Shown here: one piece after another, positions 16,887 through 25,180 of the stretch
Layout: every line of letters starts with the position of its first letter
Position numbering within the stretch: the first letter of the stretch is position 1
NCBI GenBank assembly: GCA_003569165.1
Contig: BGOI01000007.1
Location: 16,229-80,228 of the forward strand
DNA length: 64,000 nucleotides
From: Opitutia bacterium
GTDB taxonomy: Bacteria > Verrucomicrobiota > Verrucomicrobiia > Opitutales > UBA953
Direction of reading: 5' to 3'
Made by a program: the position numbers and the translations under genes
Notes under the pieces: generated by a model
What the model saw: only the letters and a program-made list of their open reading frames with translations
What the model was told of the DNA's origin: nothing
The model's database searches: none

Positions 16887-17993
16887 GTGGCCAAGCCCGC
16901 TGTCCTTACCCACCCGGAATCCCTGAAGCGCCCTGCCGGCCCTTCGGAATACGCCAAAGATCCGGTCAACGCATCCATGTCAAAGGCCGAGAAGATCGCC
17001 CTTTACACCAAAATGGCTCGTATCCGCCATTTCGAGCAGCGCTGCATCCGCATCTACCAGCAGGGTAAGATCGGCGGATTCCTCCACCTTTACGTGGGCC
17101 AGGAAGCCGTCGCCGCGGGCACGATCTCCCTTCTCGGCAAAAACGACCATATTATCACGGGTTACCGCGACCACGGCCACGGCCTGATGGTCGGCATGGG
17201 CATGAACGAGTGCATGGCCGAGTTGACCGGCCGCGTCACCGGTTGCTCCCAAGGTAAGGGCGGCTCGATGCACTACTTCGCCCCCGACAAGAACTACTGG
17301 GGCGGCCACGGTATCGTCGGCGGCCAAGCCCCCCTCGGCACCGGCCTCGCGTACGCCGTCAAGTACCTGGGCCTCAAGGGCAGCTGCCTCGCCTACATGG
17401 GCGACGGCGCCGTCAACCAAGGCGCGGTCCATGAAGCCTACAACCTGGCTTCCCTCTGGGACCTCCCAGTCATCTTCGTCGTCGAGAACAACGGCTACTC
17501 GATGGGCACTTCCCAGGAACGCTCGACCGCCCACCCGGGCTGCCTCGCGAAGCGCGCCGAAGGCTACAACATGGCTTGGGACGTCATCAACGGCCACGAC
17601 GTCTACGAAGTCCGCGCCAAGACAGCCATCGCGCTCAAGCGCGCCCACGAGGAATCCAAGCCGACCGTCCTCGAGATCTTTACCTACCGCTACTTCGGCC
17701 ACTCGATGGCCGACCCGGACAAGACCTACCGCGATAAAGAAGAAATCAAGGAGTACCGCGAAAAGAAAGACCCGGTCCTCGCCTTCGAACAGGAACTCCT
17801 CAGCGAAAAGGTACTGACCCCCGAACTCTCCCTAAAGATCAACGAAGCGGCGATGGCCGAGGCCGATAAGGCCGCTATCTTCGCCGATGAGTCGCCGGAT
17901 CCTACCGTCGCCGACATCACCAAGCACATCTATTGGGAAGAGGACAACCGCGGGCCGAAGACCACGAGCCGCGGCACCATCATCTTCGAATAA
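16887..17993 (+). CDS. pdhA: Pyruvate dehydrogenase E1 component, alpha subunit
   Basis: A 368-residue thiamine-diphosphate-dependent subunit that decarboxylates pyruvate, with a GTG start. The ThDP motif begins GDGAVNQGAVHEA (about 172-184) and ends in ENN. The phosphorylation-loop region reads YRYFGHSMADPDKTYR, as in E1-alpha proteins. It is the first gene of a pdhA-pdhB-pdhC run (21 bp to pdhB), preceded by TTGACC as a possible -35. E3 (lipoamide dehydrogenase) is not in the window. A branched-chain 2-oxoacid specificity is possible but less likely given the overall similarity to PdhA. Confidence 0.93.
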   Translation: MAKPAVLTHPESLKRPAGPSEYAKDPVNASMSKAEKIALYTKMARIRHFEQRCIRIYQQGKIGGFLHLYVGQEAVAAGTISLLGKNDHIITGYRDHGHGLMVGMGMNECMAELTGRVTGCSQGKGGSMHYFAPDKNYWGGHGIVGGQAPLGTGLAYAVKYLGLKGSCLAYMGDGAVNQGAVHEAYNLASLWDLPVIFVVENNGYSMGTSQERSTAHPGCLAKRAEGYNMAWDVINGHDVYEVRAKTAIALKRAHEESKPTVLEIFTYRYFGHSMADPDKTYRDKEEIKEYREKKDPVLAFEQELLSEKVLTPELSLKINEAAMAEADKAAIFADESPDPTVADITKHIYWEEDNRGPKTTSRGTIIFE

Positions 17994-18014
17994 TCCTTCT
18001 TCGCACACACTGTC

Positions 18015-18992
18015 ATGGCTGTCATTTCCTACCGCGAAGCGCTCCGCGCCGCGATGCGCGAAGAACTCAAGCGCGACGACAAGGTCGTCATCATGGGCGA
18101 AGAAGTCGCCCAGTTCAACGGCGCCTACAAGGTGACCGAGGGCCTCCTCAAGGAGTTCGGCCCGAAGCGCATTGTCGACACCCCGATCTCCGAAGCCGGC
18201 TTCATCGGCCTCGGTATCGGTGCCTCGATGCTCGGCATCCGCCCGGTGATGGAGCTGATGTTCTGGTCCTTCTCGTACGTCGCGTTTGACCAAATCGTGA
18301 ACAACGCCGGCAACATCCGCTACATGTCCGGCGGCCTCATCAACTGCCCGATCGTCATCCGCGGTCCCGCCAACGGCGGCACCAACGTCGGCGCGACCCA
18401 CTCTCACACGCCCGAGGCCATCCTCGCCTCGCACCCGGGCATCAAGGTCGTCTGCCCAGCCACCCCGTACGACGCCAAGGGCCTGATGAAGGCCGCCATC
18501 CGCGATAACGACCCGGTCTACGTGATGGAGAACACGATTCTTTATAACGACAAGGGCGAGGTCCCCGATGAAGACTATATCGTCCCGCTCGGCGTCGCCG
18601 ACGTGAAGCGCTTGGGCACCGACCTTACCATCGTCGCCCACGGTCGCGCCGTGATTACGAGCCTCAAGGCCGCTGAGATCCTCGAGAAGGAACACGGCGT
18701 CAGCGTTGAGGTCGTCGACCTCCGTTCGATTCGTCCGCTCGACGAGGAGACCATCCTCGCCTCCGTCCGCAAGACGCACCGCGCCCTGCTGGTCGAAGAG
18801 AACAAGCCCTTCTGCGGCGTCGATGCCCAGGTCGCCTACCTCATCCAGTCGAAGGCGTTCGACGAACTCGACGCCCCGATCCATCGCGTGTCCTCGATCG
18901 ACGCTCCGCAGATCTACTGCAAGCGCATGGAAGACTTACAGATGCCCAACGTTGAACGCGTCGTCGCCGAAGCGCTCAAAGTGCTCGCCTAA
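18015..18992 (+). CDS. pdhB: Pyruvate dehydrogenase E1 component, beta subunit
   Basis: A 325-residue transketolase-type beta subunit that completes the E1 heterotetramer. Typical segments are IMGEEVAQFNGAYKVTEGLL, DTPISEAGFIGLGIGA and SHTPEAILASHPGIKVVCPA, and the C-terminal domain carries VDLRSIRPLD. Full length with no gaps. It lies between pdhA and pdhC, with 28 bp to the E2 start. Confidence 0.95.
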   Translation: MAVISYREALRAAMREELKRDDKVVIMGEEVAQFNGAYKVTEGLLKEFGPKRIVDTPISEAGFIGLGIGASMLGIRPVMELMFWSFSYVAFDQIVNNAGNIRYMSGGLINCPIVIRGPANGGTNVGATHSHTPEAILASHPGIKVVCPATPYDAKGLMKAAIRDNDPVYVMENTILYNDKGEVPDEDYIVPLGVADVKRLGTDLTIVAHGRAVITSLKAAEILEKEHGVSVEVVDLRSIRPLDEETILASVRKTHRALLVEENKPFCGVDAQVAYLIQSKAFDELDAPIHRVSSIDAPQIYCKRMEDLQMPNVERVVAEALKVLA

Positions 18993-19020
18993 CCCCCTCC
19001 CCTCTTACTTTTCAAATCCG

Positions 19021-20301
19021 ATGGCTGAAATTATCGATATGCCGAAGCTCTCCGACACGATGTCGGTGGGGACTTTGGTGAAATGGAACATCAAGGAAGG
19101 CCAAGTGGTGGCCTTCGGCGACATCCTCGCTGAAGTCGAAACCGACAAGGCGACGATGGAACTTTCCTGCACAGTACCGGGCACGATCCTCAAGATCTAC
19201 GCCCCCGCCGGCCAGCAACTGCCCGTCGGCGCTCCGATTTGCGCCATCGGCAAGAAAGGTGAATCCGCCCCTGAGCCCACCGCCGCTCCGGCGCCGAAGG
19301 CTCCCAAGACCGCCGTCCCAGCCATTCCCGAGAAGGCCGAAGTGAGCTGCGTCCCCGCGGCTCCCGCTTCCTCCGGCTCCGTGACTCCGCAGTCCGACGC
19401 TTCCCGCACCAAGGCCTCGCCTTACGCCAAGCGTATGGCCGAAAAAGCCGCGCTCAATGTCGCCGCTCTCGCCGGCTCCGGCCCTGGTGGCCGCGTCGTG
19501 GCCCGCGATGTCGCCGCCGCCGCTTCGGCTCCGGCCGCTGCCGCTCCTTCTGGCCCGCTCAACGTCGCGGTCGCTCCGCCCGCCGACGGCAAGGGCATCC
19601 AGCCTGACGCCGACGTCCCGGTAGGCGGCATGCGCCAGACGATCGCTCGCCGACTCCTGGAGTCTAAGATCACCGTCCCGCACTTCTACCTCGAAGTCGA
19701 AGTCGACGCCGCCCCGCTCATGGCAATGCGCGAATCGCTGAACAAGCGCCTCGCCGAAACCGGCGCCGACGCGATCAAGCTTTCGGTCAACGACTTCATC
19801 CTAAAAGCCTCCGCCGAAGCCCTCCGCCGCGTCCCCGCGGTCAACGCTTCCTGGGCGGGCACGAGCATCCGCACCCACGGCGCGGTCCACCTCTCCTTCG
19901 GCGTCGCCCTCGAAGACGGCCTGGTCACCCCGGTCATCCGCGACGCGCACGCGAAGACGCTCAAGGACATCGCCATCGAAGCGAAGGCGCTCATCAGCAA
20001 GGCTCGCTCGAAGAAGCTCACGCCGAGCGAGATGTCGGGCTCGACCTTCACGGTCACCAACCTCGGCATGTTTGGCGTCACCGGTTTCTACGGCATCATC
20101 AACGTGCCCAACGCCGCGATTCTCTCCGTCGGCGCGACCATCAAGAAGCCTGTCGTCGACGCTCAGGACCGCATGGTCATCGGTCACCGTATGGTGATCG
20201 GCCTCTCGGGCGACCACCGCGTGGTCGACGGCGCCAACGCCGCTCAGTTCCTCCAGGCGCTCAAGCAGCTCCTTGAAGAACCGGCGCTGATGCTGATCTA
20301 A
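19021..20301 (+). CDS. pdhC: Pyruvate dehydrogenase E2 (dihydrolipoamide acetyltransferase)
   Basis: A 426-residue acyltransferase. One lipoyl domain (1-80) carries the lipoylated lysine K43 in ETDKATME. An Ala/Pro linker follows, then the E3-binding domain (about 135-172, SPYAKRMAEKAALN...GRVVARDV), a second linker and the catalytic domain ending in SGDHRVVDG with the active histidine and aspartate. The start at 19021 is chosen because the lipoyl domain begins there; an upstream open frame is out-of-frame overlap with pdhB. It transfers acetyl groups to CoA at the core of the complex. Confidence 0.95.
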   Translation: MAEIIDMPKLSDTMSVGTLVKWNIKEGQVVAFGDILAEVETDKATMELSCTVPGTILKIYAPAGQQLPVGAPICAIGKKGESAPEPTAAPAPKAPKTAVPAIPEKAEVSCVPAAPASSGSVTPQSDASRTKASPYAKRMAEKAALNVAALAGSGPGGRVVARDVAAAASAPAAAAPSGPLNVAVAPPADGKGIQPDADVPVGGMRQTIARRLLESKITVPHFYLEVEVDAAPLMAMRESLNKRLAETGADAIKLSVNDFILKASAEALRRVPAVNASWAGTSIRTHGAVHLSFGVALEDGLVTPVIRDAHAKTLKDIAIEAKALISKARSKKLTPSEMSGSTFTVTNLGMFGVTGFYGIINVPNAAILSVGATIKKPVVDAQDRMVIGHRMVIGLSGDHRVVDGANAAQFLQALKQLLEEPALMLI

Positions 20302-20320
20302 GCGGAGCGCAGGCTCCTTC

Positions 20321-20354
20321 AAAACCCGGGCCCACCAGGCGCCCGGGTTTTTTG
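20321..20354. terminator. Bidirectional terminator between pdhC and SDR gene
   Basis: AACCCGGGC and GCCCGGGTT form a 9-bp stem around a 9-nt loop. T runs flank it on both strands (six T after the stem on the plus strand, four on the minus strand), so it can end both convergent genes. Confidence 0.9.
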
Positions 20355-20362
20355 TGTCCGCG

Positions 20363-21058
20363 TCAGAACGTACGCACCGACGACAGGCCGCCGTCCACGT
20401 GGAGCACTTGGCCCGTCATGAAGCGTGCATGCCCAGAGAGCAAATGCGCAACGAGCGCAGCCATGTCCTCGGAGCGGCCGACCTGTTGCAATGGGTGACG
20501 CTTCGCCGCGGCTTCTTTCTTCAGGTCCGAATTAAGCAACGCGCCGGCGAGCGGGGTGTCCGTCAGCGACGGCGCGATCACGTTCACGCGGATAGCCGGC
20601 GCCCATTCGGCGGCGAGGCTCTTGGCGAGACCTTCGACGGCGCCCTTCGCCGCCGAGATGCTGGCGTGCATGGGCATGCCCTGCGCGACGGCGACGGTGG
20701 AGAAGAGCACGACGGACGCGTTGCCCGAAGCCTTGAGCGCGGGCAGCGCGGACTGGAGCGCGGCGATGGCGCCGAAGAGGTTCACCTGGAGGTCGCGCTG
20801 GAAATCCTCGGCGGTGAGGCGGTGGAACGGCTTGAGCGAAATCGAGCCGGGGAAATAAACAAACCCGTCAAGGCGCTCGGGCCACGTGAGCGGGCCAGGC
20901 GCAGCGGCGTCGAACGGTTGCGCGACGATGTCGAGGTCGCCCAGTTTCTCGGGCGAGCGGCACGCGGCGTACACCATGTGTCCGTCGGCCTGGAGCTGTG
21001 CAACGGTCGCGCGGCCAATGCCAGAGGTGCCGCCGATGATCGCAATGTGCTTGGACAT
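20363..21058 (-). CDS. SDR-family oxidoreductase lacking the catalytic Tyr
   Basis: A 231-residue short-chain dehydrogenase. The start at 21058 gives MSKHIAIIGGTSGIGRA, with the nucleotide-binding GGTSGIG; the longer open frame adds about 100 Arg/Ser-rich residues that are not SDR sequence. The NNAG region is replaced by YFPGSI, and the usual YxxxK motif reads ISAAK within MHASISAAKGAVEGL: Lys is kept but the Tyr position is Ile. The C-terminus has the normal VDGGLSSV. The substrate is unknown, and the missing Tyr suggests altered chemistry or a non-classical proton donor. It is separated from the sugar operon by 109 bp. Confidence 0.85.
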   Translation of the reverse strand: MSKHIAIIGGTSGIGRATVAQLQADGHMVYAACRSPEKLGDLDIVAQPFDAAAPGPLTWPERLDGFVYFPGSISLKPFHRLTAEDFQRDLQVNLFGAIAALQSALPALKASGNASVVLFSTVAVAQGMPMHASISAAKGAVEGLAKSLAAEWAPAIRVNVIAPSLTDTPLAGALLNSDLKKEAAAKRHPLQQVGRSEDMAALVAHLLSGHARFMTGQVLHVDGGLSSVRTF

Positions 21059-21167
21059 CCAGTAAGGTTGCGGAGCGGTCGCCGAGGTCAAACGAGACGC
21101 GTCTTTTCCAGGCACGAAAAAGGCCGTAGGCGAACCTCCGACCTGATGCGGGCGACCTAGCGGTCGC

Positions 21168-22133
21168 TTACTTCTTCTTGGGGGCCTTGCGCGGGGTCTT
21201 CTTGTCGAGGTTCGCCTTGAGTTCTTCTTCGGTGAACTTCGTGGCGACGCCGGCAGCAGGGACTTCAGCCTTCGCGGTCCAGACGATCGCGTTGAGGACG
21301 AGCGTGCGCTGGCTGTCGTTAGCCCAGCCGGCGTGATAATGGCCGCCGGTGAAACCAAAGCCACGACCGCCGTCCTTGCGCTCGACCGCCCAAGCGACGA
21401 CCGCGGGCTTCTTCTCCTCGAGGACCAACTTCTTCACATCAGGGTTACCGGAGTGCGGTCCATCGCCGCGGCTCATGGTCTCGGCGGGAGCGAGCGAGGA
21501 CAGGAGCGGCGTGATGCCTTCCATACCGTCGCGGAAACGCATATTGAAATACCACTCGTCGTTGGAGCTGAACGGCTTCACGCCGCGGCTAGCCGGGTGA
21601 TCAGGGATGACCTTGAAGTCGGCCATCCAGTGCGGGTTCACTGACCAGTGCTGCTCGAAGTAGCCGCCGAGCCAATCCTTGAGCTCGAGGGCGCCCTTGC
21701 CCGTCGAAGAGCGTCCCGCCGGAGGCGGGCTCACGGGCTTGCCGTCGACGCTCAGCCAGCCGGCGCGCTCGTAGGCGGGCTCGACGGCGTAGTGGAGGCA
21801 GACGAAGCCGGTGCCGGCGGCCATCTTCTTGGCGAGCTGGTCGAGGTGAGGGATGGCCGGATGGCCGCCGCCGCCATCGGAGTAGATCACGATCGTATCA
21901 GCCTTGGCGACGCGCTCGTCGGAAGGCCATTCGCCGTTGAGGGAAACATCGACGTTAACCAAGTCGGCGGCGGACTGCTTGAGGCCGGACGCGAGGAGCT
22001 GGATGCCGGCGTTATGCTCGTGCTCACCAGGAGCGTGGCTCGGCTTGCCGGCGATGAGGAGGACATTCTTCTTGTCCGCGGCCGAGACGAACGCGGCCGA
22101 GAGCAGGAGGAGGCTGAGGATGGATTTCTTCAT
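21168..22133 (-). CDS. ThuA-domain secreted protein
   Basis: A 321-residue protein with a signal peptide (1-18) and a ThuA-like (class I glutamine amidotransferase-like) fold. Visible segments are VLLIAGKPSHAPGEHEHNAG near the N-terminus, IVIYSDGGGGH, GTGFVCLHYAVEP (about 108-120, the nucleophile-elbow region) and GRGFGFTGGHYHAGW near the C-terminus. ThuA proteins occur in carbohydrate-use operons of this phylum; their reaction is poorly defined. The tail is Lys-rich. It is the last gene of a four-gene minus-strand operon, 6 bp after the DUF1080 gene. Confidence 0.88.
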   Translation of the reverse strand: MKKSILSLLLLSAAFVSAADKKNVLLIAGKPSHAPGEHEHNAGIQLLASGLKQSAADLVNVDVSLNGEWPSDERVAKADTIVIYSDGGGGHPAIPHLDQLAKKMAAGTGFVCLHYAVEPAYERAGWLSVDGKPVSPPPAGRSSTGKGALELKDWLGGYFEQHWSVNPHWMADFKVIPDHPASRGVKPFSSNDEWYFNMRFRDGMEGITPLLSSLAPAETMSRGDGPHSGNPDVKKLVLEEKKPAVVAWAVERKDGGRGFGFTGGHYHAGWANDSQRTLVLNAIVWTAKAEVPAAGVATKFTEEELKANLDKKTPRKAPKKK

Positions 22134-22139
22134 AAGGGC

Positions 22140-22823
22140 TTATTTGATCTCCTTGAGGACGATGTCCTTGAACTGGACGACCATGGGCGGACCGGCGTGG
22201 AGCTGAAGGGCGAGGAGGCCCTTCTTGGCGCCGACGGCGGTCTCGTCAGTGACGTCGACGGTCTGGACGCCGTTGATGAAGTGCTGCAGGTGGCCGCCCT
22301 TGGCGACGACGCGGTATTCATTCCAGGCCTCAGCCTTGATCTTGGCCTGGATCTCCTCGGTCTTGCCGAGCGAGCCAGTGACTTCGATCTTCGGCTTCTT
22401 GGCGTCGGCGCCTTCCTTGACGACGACCTTCTCGCCGCGCTTGGCGAGGATGCCGCGGCCCTTCTCTTCATAGAGGATGCCGGAGTAGGTCTTACCCGCT
22501 TCGAAGTCGCCCTGATAGCCAGCGATCACGAAACCCTTTTCGTCGACGAGCTTGCTGCGGTACTGGACGCCGGAGTTACCGCCGACGATCTTGTACTGGA
22601 ACGTGAGCTCAAAGTCGGCGACTTCGCCTTCCCACACGAGGAAGGTGTTGCCCTTGGTGGGCTTCTCCTTGGTCGTGCGGCCGGTGATGACACCGTCTTC
22701 GACGGACCAGAAATCAAGGCCCTTCCAACCGGCGAGATCCTTGCCGTTGAAGAGATTCTTGTCCTCGGCGGAGACCGACACGCAAAGCGCGGCGAGGGCG
22801 AGGAGAGGGGTAAGCAGTTTCAT
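22140..22823 (-). CDS. DUF1080 / 3-keto-disaccharide hydrolase-like protein
   Basis: A 227-residue secreted beta-sandwich protein. The signal peptide covers about 1-19, followed by the family signature NLFNGKDLAGWKGLDFWSVE and, in the C-terminal half, EWNEYRVVAKGGHLQHFING and PPMVVQFKDIVLKEI. DUF1080 proteins are concanavalin-like and some hydrolyse 3-keto-glycosides produced by Gfo/Idh-type oxidation. Neighbours (ThuA, an epimerase, SGNH hydrolase) fit a periplasmic route for modified sugars. It lies 19 bp after the epimerase gene. Confidence 0.88.
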   Translation of the reverse strand: MKLLTPLLALAALCVSVSAEDKNLFNGKDLAGWKGLDFWSVEDGVITGRTTKEKPTKGNTFLVWEGEVADFELTFQYKIVGGNSGVQYRSKLVDEKGFVIAGYQGDFEAGKTYSGILYEEKGRGILAKRGEKVVVKEGADAKKPKIEVTGSLGKTEEIQAKIKAEAWNEYRVVAKGGHLQHFINGVQTVDVTDETAVGAKKGLLALQLHAGPPMVVQFKDIVLKEIK

Positions 22824-22842
22824 GAATGGTTGGGCGGAAGGG

Positions 22843-23697
22843 TTACTTCTGCTTGCCGAAGAAACGGTTCAGGTTCTTCAGGCCCTTGACGGCGATATCG
22901 TCGCGGTGCGGCTCCATGGCGCGCCAGATGGCGGCCGCGCGGGCGATCACCTTGACGTCGGTGGTGAAGGACTCGATGACGACGTCCTGCTTGTAGCCGA
23001 TTTTCTTGAGGGCGCCGACAATGGGCTTCCAGTCGAGGGAGTCGCCCCCAGGAGTACCGCGGTCGGTACCGCAGGCGTGGAAGTGTCCGAGGTGCTTGCC
23101 GGCCTTGAGGATGGCGGCGGCCTGGTTCTTCTCCTCGATGTTCATGTGGAACGTGTCGAGGTGGAGCTTCACGTTCGGGAGGTTGATCGCCTTGACGAGG
23201 CGGAGGCCCTGGTCGCAGGTGTTGAGGAAGTCGGTCTCGAAACGGTTCAGCGGCTCGATGTCGAGCTCGATACCCTTCTTCTGCGCGTACTTGCCGATGA
23301 CCTTGAGGTTCTTGACGACGAGTTTGAAGTGCTTGGCCTTGGTCTTGTCGTCATGGGCGCCGATCAGGCCCACGACGGAATAGAGCGGGCCGATGATGCG
23401 CGGGCAACCGGCGAGAGCCGCCTGGTCGATGAGCGCCATGATGTACTTACGGCCGGCGGCCTGATCCTTAGCGGAACCGCGCAGGTCGCGGCCGGGGCCC
23501 ATGCAGGCGCAGATGGAACCGATGGCGATGCCGGCGCTGGCGGCGGCGGCCTTCAGGAACCTCGGGTCGGTATGCGACGGATCCTCGATCGGGATCTCGA
23601 CAGTGTGGAAGCCCCAGTTCTTGAGCTTCTTGAAGAGGTGGACGCTCTCGTTGGTGAACGGAGAGGCGTAGAGGAACGTATTGAGGCCGAAACGCAT
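22843..23697 (-). CDS. Sugar phosphate isomerase/epimerase (TIM barrel, allulose 3-epimerase-like)
   Basis: A 284-residue cytoplasmic AP-endonuclease-2-fold enzyme. The four expected metal ligands can be placed: Glu in ELDIEPLNRFE, Asp in LHLDTFHMNIEE, His in GHFHACGTDRGTPG and Glu in DVVIESF. The DTFHMNIEE and the HACGTDRGTPG loop resemble D-tagatose/D-psicose 3-epimerases. No signal peptide. It probably interconverts keto-sugars released by the secreted products of the same operon; substrate choice is inference. Confidence 0.88.
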   Translation of the reverse strand: MRFGLNTFLYASPFTNESVHLFKKLKNWGFHTVEIPIEDPSHTDPRFLKAAAASAGIAIGSICACMGPGRDLRGSAKDQAAGRKYIMALIDQAALAGCPRIIGPLYSVVGLIGAHDDKTKAKHFKLVVKNLKVIGKYAQKKGIELDIEPLNRFETDFLNTCDQGLRLVKAINLPNVKLHLDTFHMNIEEKNQAAAILKAGKHLGHFHACGTDRGTPGGDSLDWKPIVGALKKIGYKQDVVIESFTTDVKVIARAAAIWRAMEPHRDDIAVKGLKNLNRFFGKQK

Positions 23698-23776
23698 GGG
23701 TGTGTGGTGATGGGGGAGGAGCGGAGTTTTGGAGGGGGTCAGGGGGCGGTCAAGGCTGGGCGTCGTCCGAGGCCAA

Positions 23777-25066
23777 TTAAGGGACGAGTTCGCCGAGAAT
23801 CAGCAGCGCACCCGGGAAGAAATGGAGGGGGGCGAAGCGTTCGGGCTTATCGATCTGGTTCTTGTTCTTCGCGAGGACGGCCGCCTTGTCGATCGGGTCG
23901 GCCAAGAGCTCCAGTCGGACGGTGTGGACGCCTTCTGGCAGGCCAGTGCCGACGACGAAATTGCTCAGGCGCGCGTAAGTGCAATAAGCGTCGATGCGCT
24001 GGACGACGAAAGGCTTACCGCCGTCGAGCGTGACGGCGACCTTCCCGCCGGCTGGGCCGACGACGTCATAGACGGCGCAATGCGTGCCCTTGAACTTGAA
24101 TTCGATGCTCTGTCCAGGCTGCGTGAGCCGGACCATCGCGGGCAGGCGATTAGCCCAGGCCTTGGCGTAATCCGCCGTCTTCATGTCCGCCGGGAGGAGT
24201 CCGTCCGACAGCTTGGCGGCGGTGATCGGCACGAGCATCGCGCGCTCGAAGTTCGCCGGGTCGAGTGCGAGGTTGCTCACGTGCGGCGTCGGCGTGTTGT
24301 TCGCGATGGCGAGCGCGGGCAGCGAACGGACGATGGCCTGCGTATAAAGCACTTGGCCGGTGGAATCATGCGGATGGACGCCGTCCCGCGCGAAGACGAA
24401 CTTGTCCCCGAGCGCGGCCTTGTCGGCGTCGGTCTGCGGCAATGGCGCCTTCCAAACCAGCTTGCCGGCCTTGGCTAACCTCGCGACTTCCATGCCGAGG
24501 GTGATCGTCGGGATACCGTAGAATTCGGCGACCTTCTCCATCGCGCTCGCGGAGCGCTGCAACTTACCCTCGAGCATGGGCGGGGAAAGTGCCTCGGTCA
24601 GGGTGTAGACGAAACAAATGTCGGTCTTAGGGTTGGCCTTCCAAGTCTGCCGCACGATGCCCTCCATGCAGCGGATGATGCGCTGAGGGTCGGTGCCGCC
24701 GTCATTCACGGCGAACTCGACGAAGAGGAGGTCTGGCCCTTTCGAGAGCACATCCTGCTGCACGCGGAAGACGCCGAGGTCCGAACCGGTGCCGCCGATG
24801 GCGGCATTAATCTCCGTGAAGGTCGACTGCGGGTAGGCCTTCTTGAAATGGGCGAGGGTCTGTACGCGCCAACCGTTCTGCGCGGTGATCGAGCCGCCAA
24901 GGTAGCCAATCTTGAGCTCAGCGCCGGTCGTCTGGGCCTTCTGGAAGAAGTTCGGTAGGCCACCGCGGGCGCGGACCTCCTGCGCGTCGACCAGTGGGTA
25001 GTCCTTGTCGGCGGCGTGACCGAGGATAGCGGCGCACAGCGCCAAGGCGGAGAAAAGCAGTCTCAT
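23777..25066 (-). CDS. SGNH/GDSL hydrolase, secreted
   Basis: A 429-residue protein with a signal peptide (1-18) and an SGNH esterase domain. Block I is LGGSITAQNGW (nucleophile Ser), block II AIGGTGSD, block III FVEFAVNDGG, and block V RDGVHPHDSTG (Asp-His). A C-terminal beta-rich part (about 290-420) may bind carbohydrate. Such enzymes de-acetylate polysaccharides, and that fits the operon, of which this is the first gene. It lies 79 bp upstream of the epimerase gene. Confidence 0.85.
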   Translation of the reverse strand: MRLLFSALALCAAILGHAADKDYPLVDAQEVRARGGLPNFFQKAQTTGAELKIGYLGGSITAQNGWRVQTLAHFKKAYPQSTFTEINAAIGGTGSDLGVFRVQQDVLSKGPDLLFVEFAVNDGGTDPQRIIRCMEGIVRQTWKANPKTDICFVYTLTEALSPPMLEGKLQRSASAMEKVAEFYGIPTITLGMEVARLAKAGKLVWKAPLPQTDADKAALGDKFVFARDGVHPHDSTGQVLYTQAIVRSLPALAIANNTPTPHVSNLALDPANFERAMLVPITAAKLSDGLLPADMKTADYAKAWANRLPAMVRLTQPGQSIEFKFKGTHCAVYDVVGPAGGKVAVTLDGGKPFVVQRIDAYCTYARLSNFVVGTGLPEGVHTVRLELLADPIDKAAVLAKNKNQIDKPERFAPLHFFPGALLILGELVP

Positions 25067-25180
25067 GGGGGTATCAGATTAGACGGGGAGAACGCCTCGG
25101 GGTTCCAGCCTATTGGCGGCTTCCGGCGAAAAAATGAAAGTCCGCCTTCCTTCCGCGACCGAGGCTCGTAAGTTCGACGC

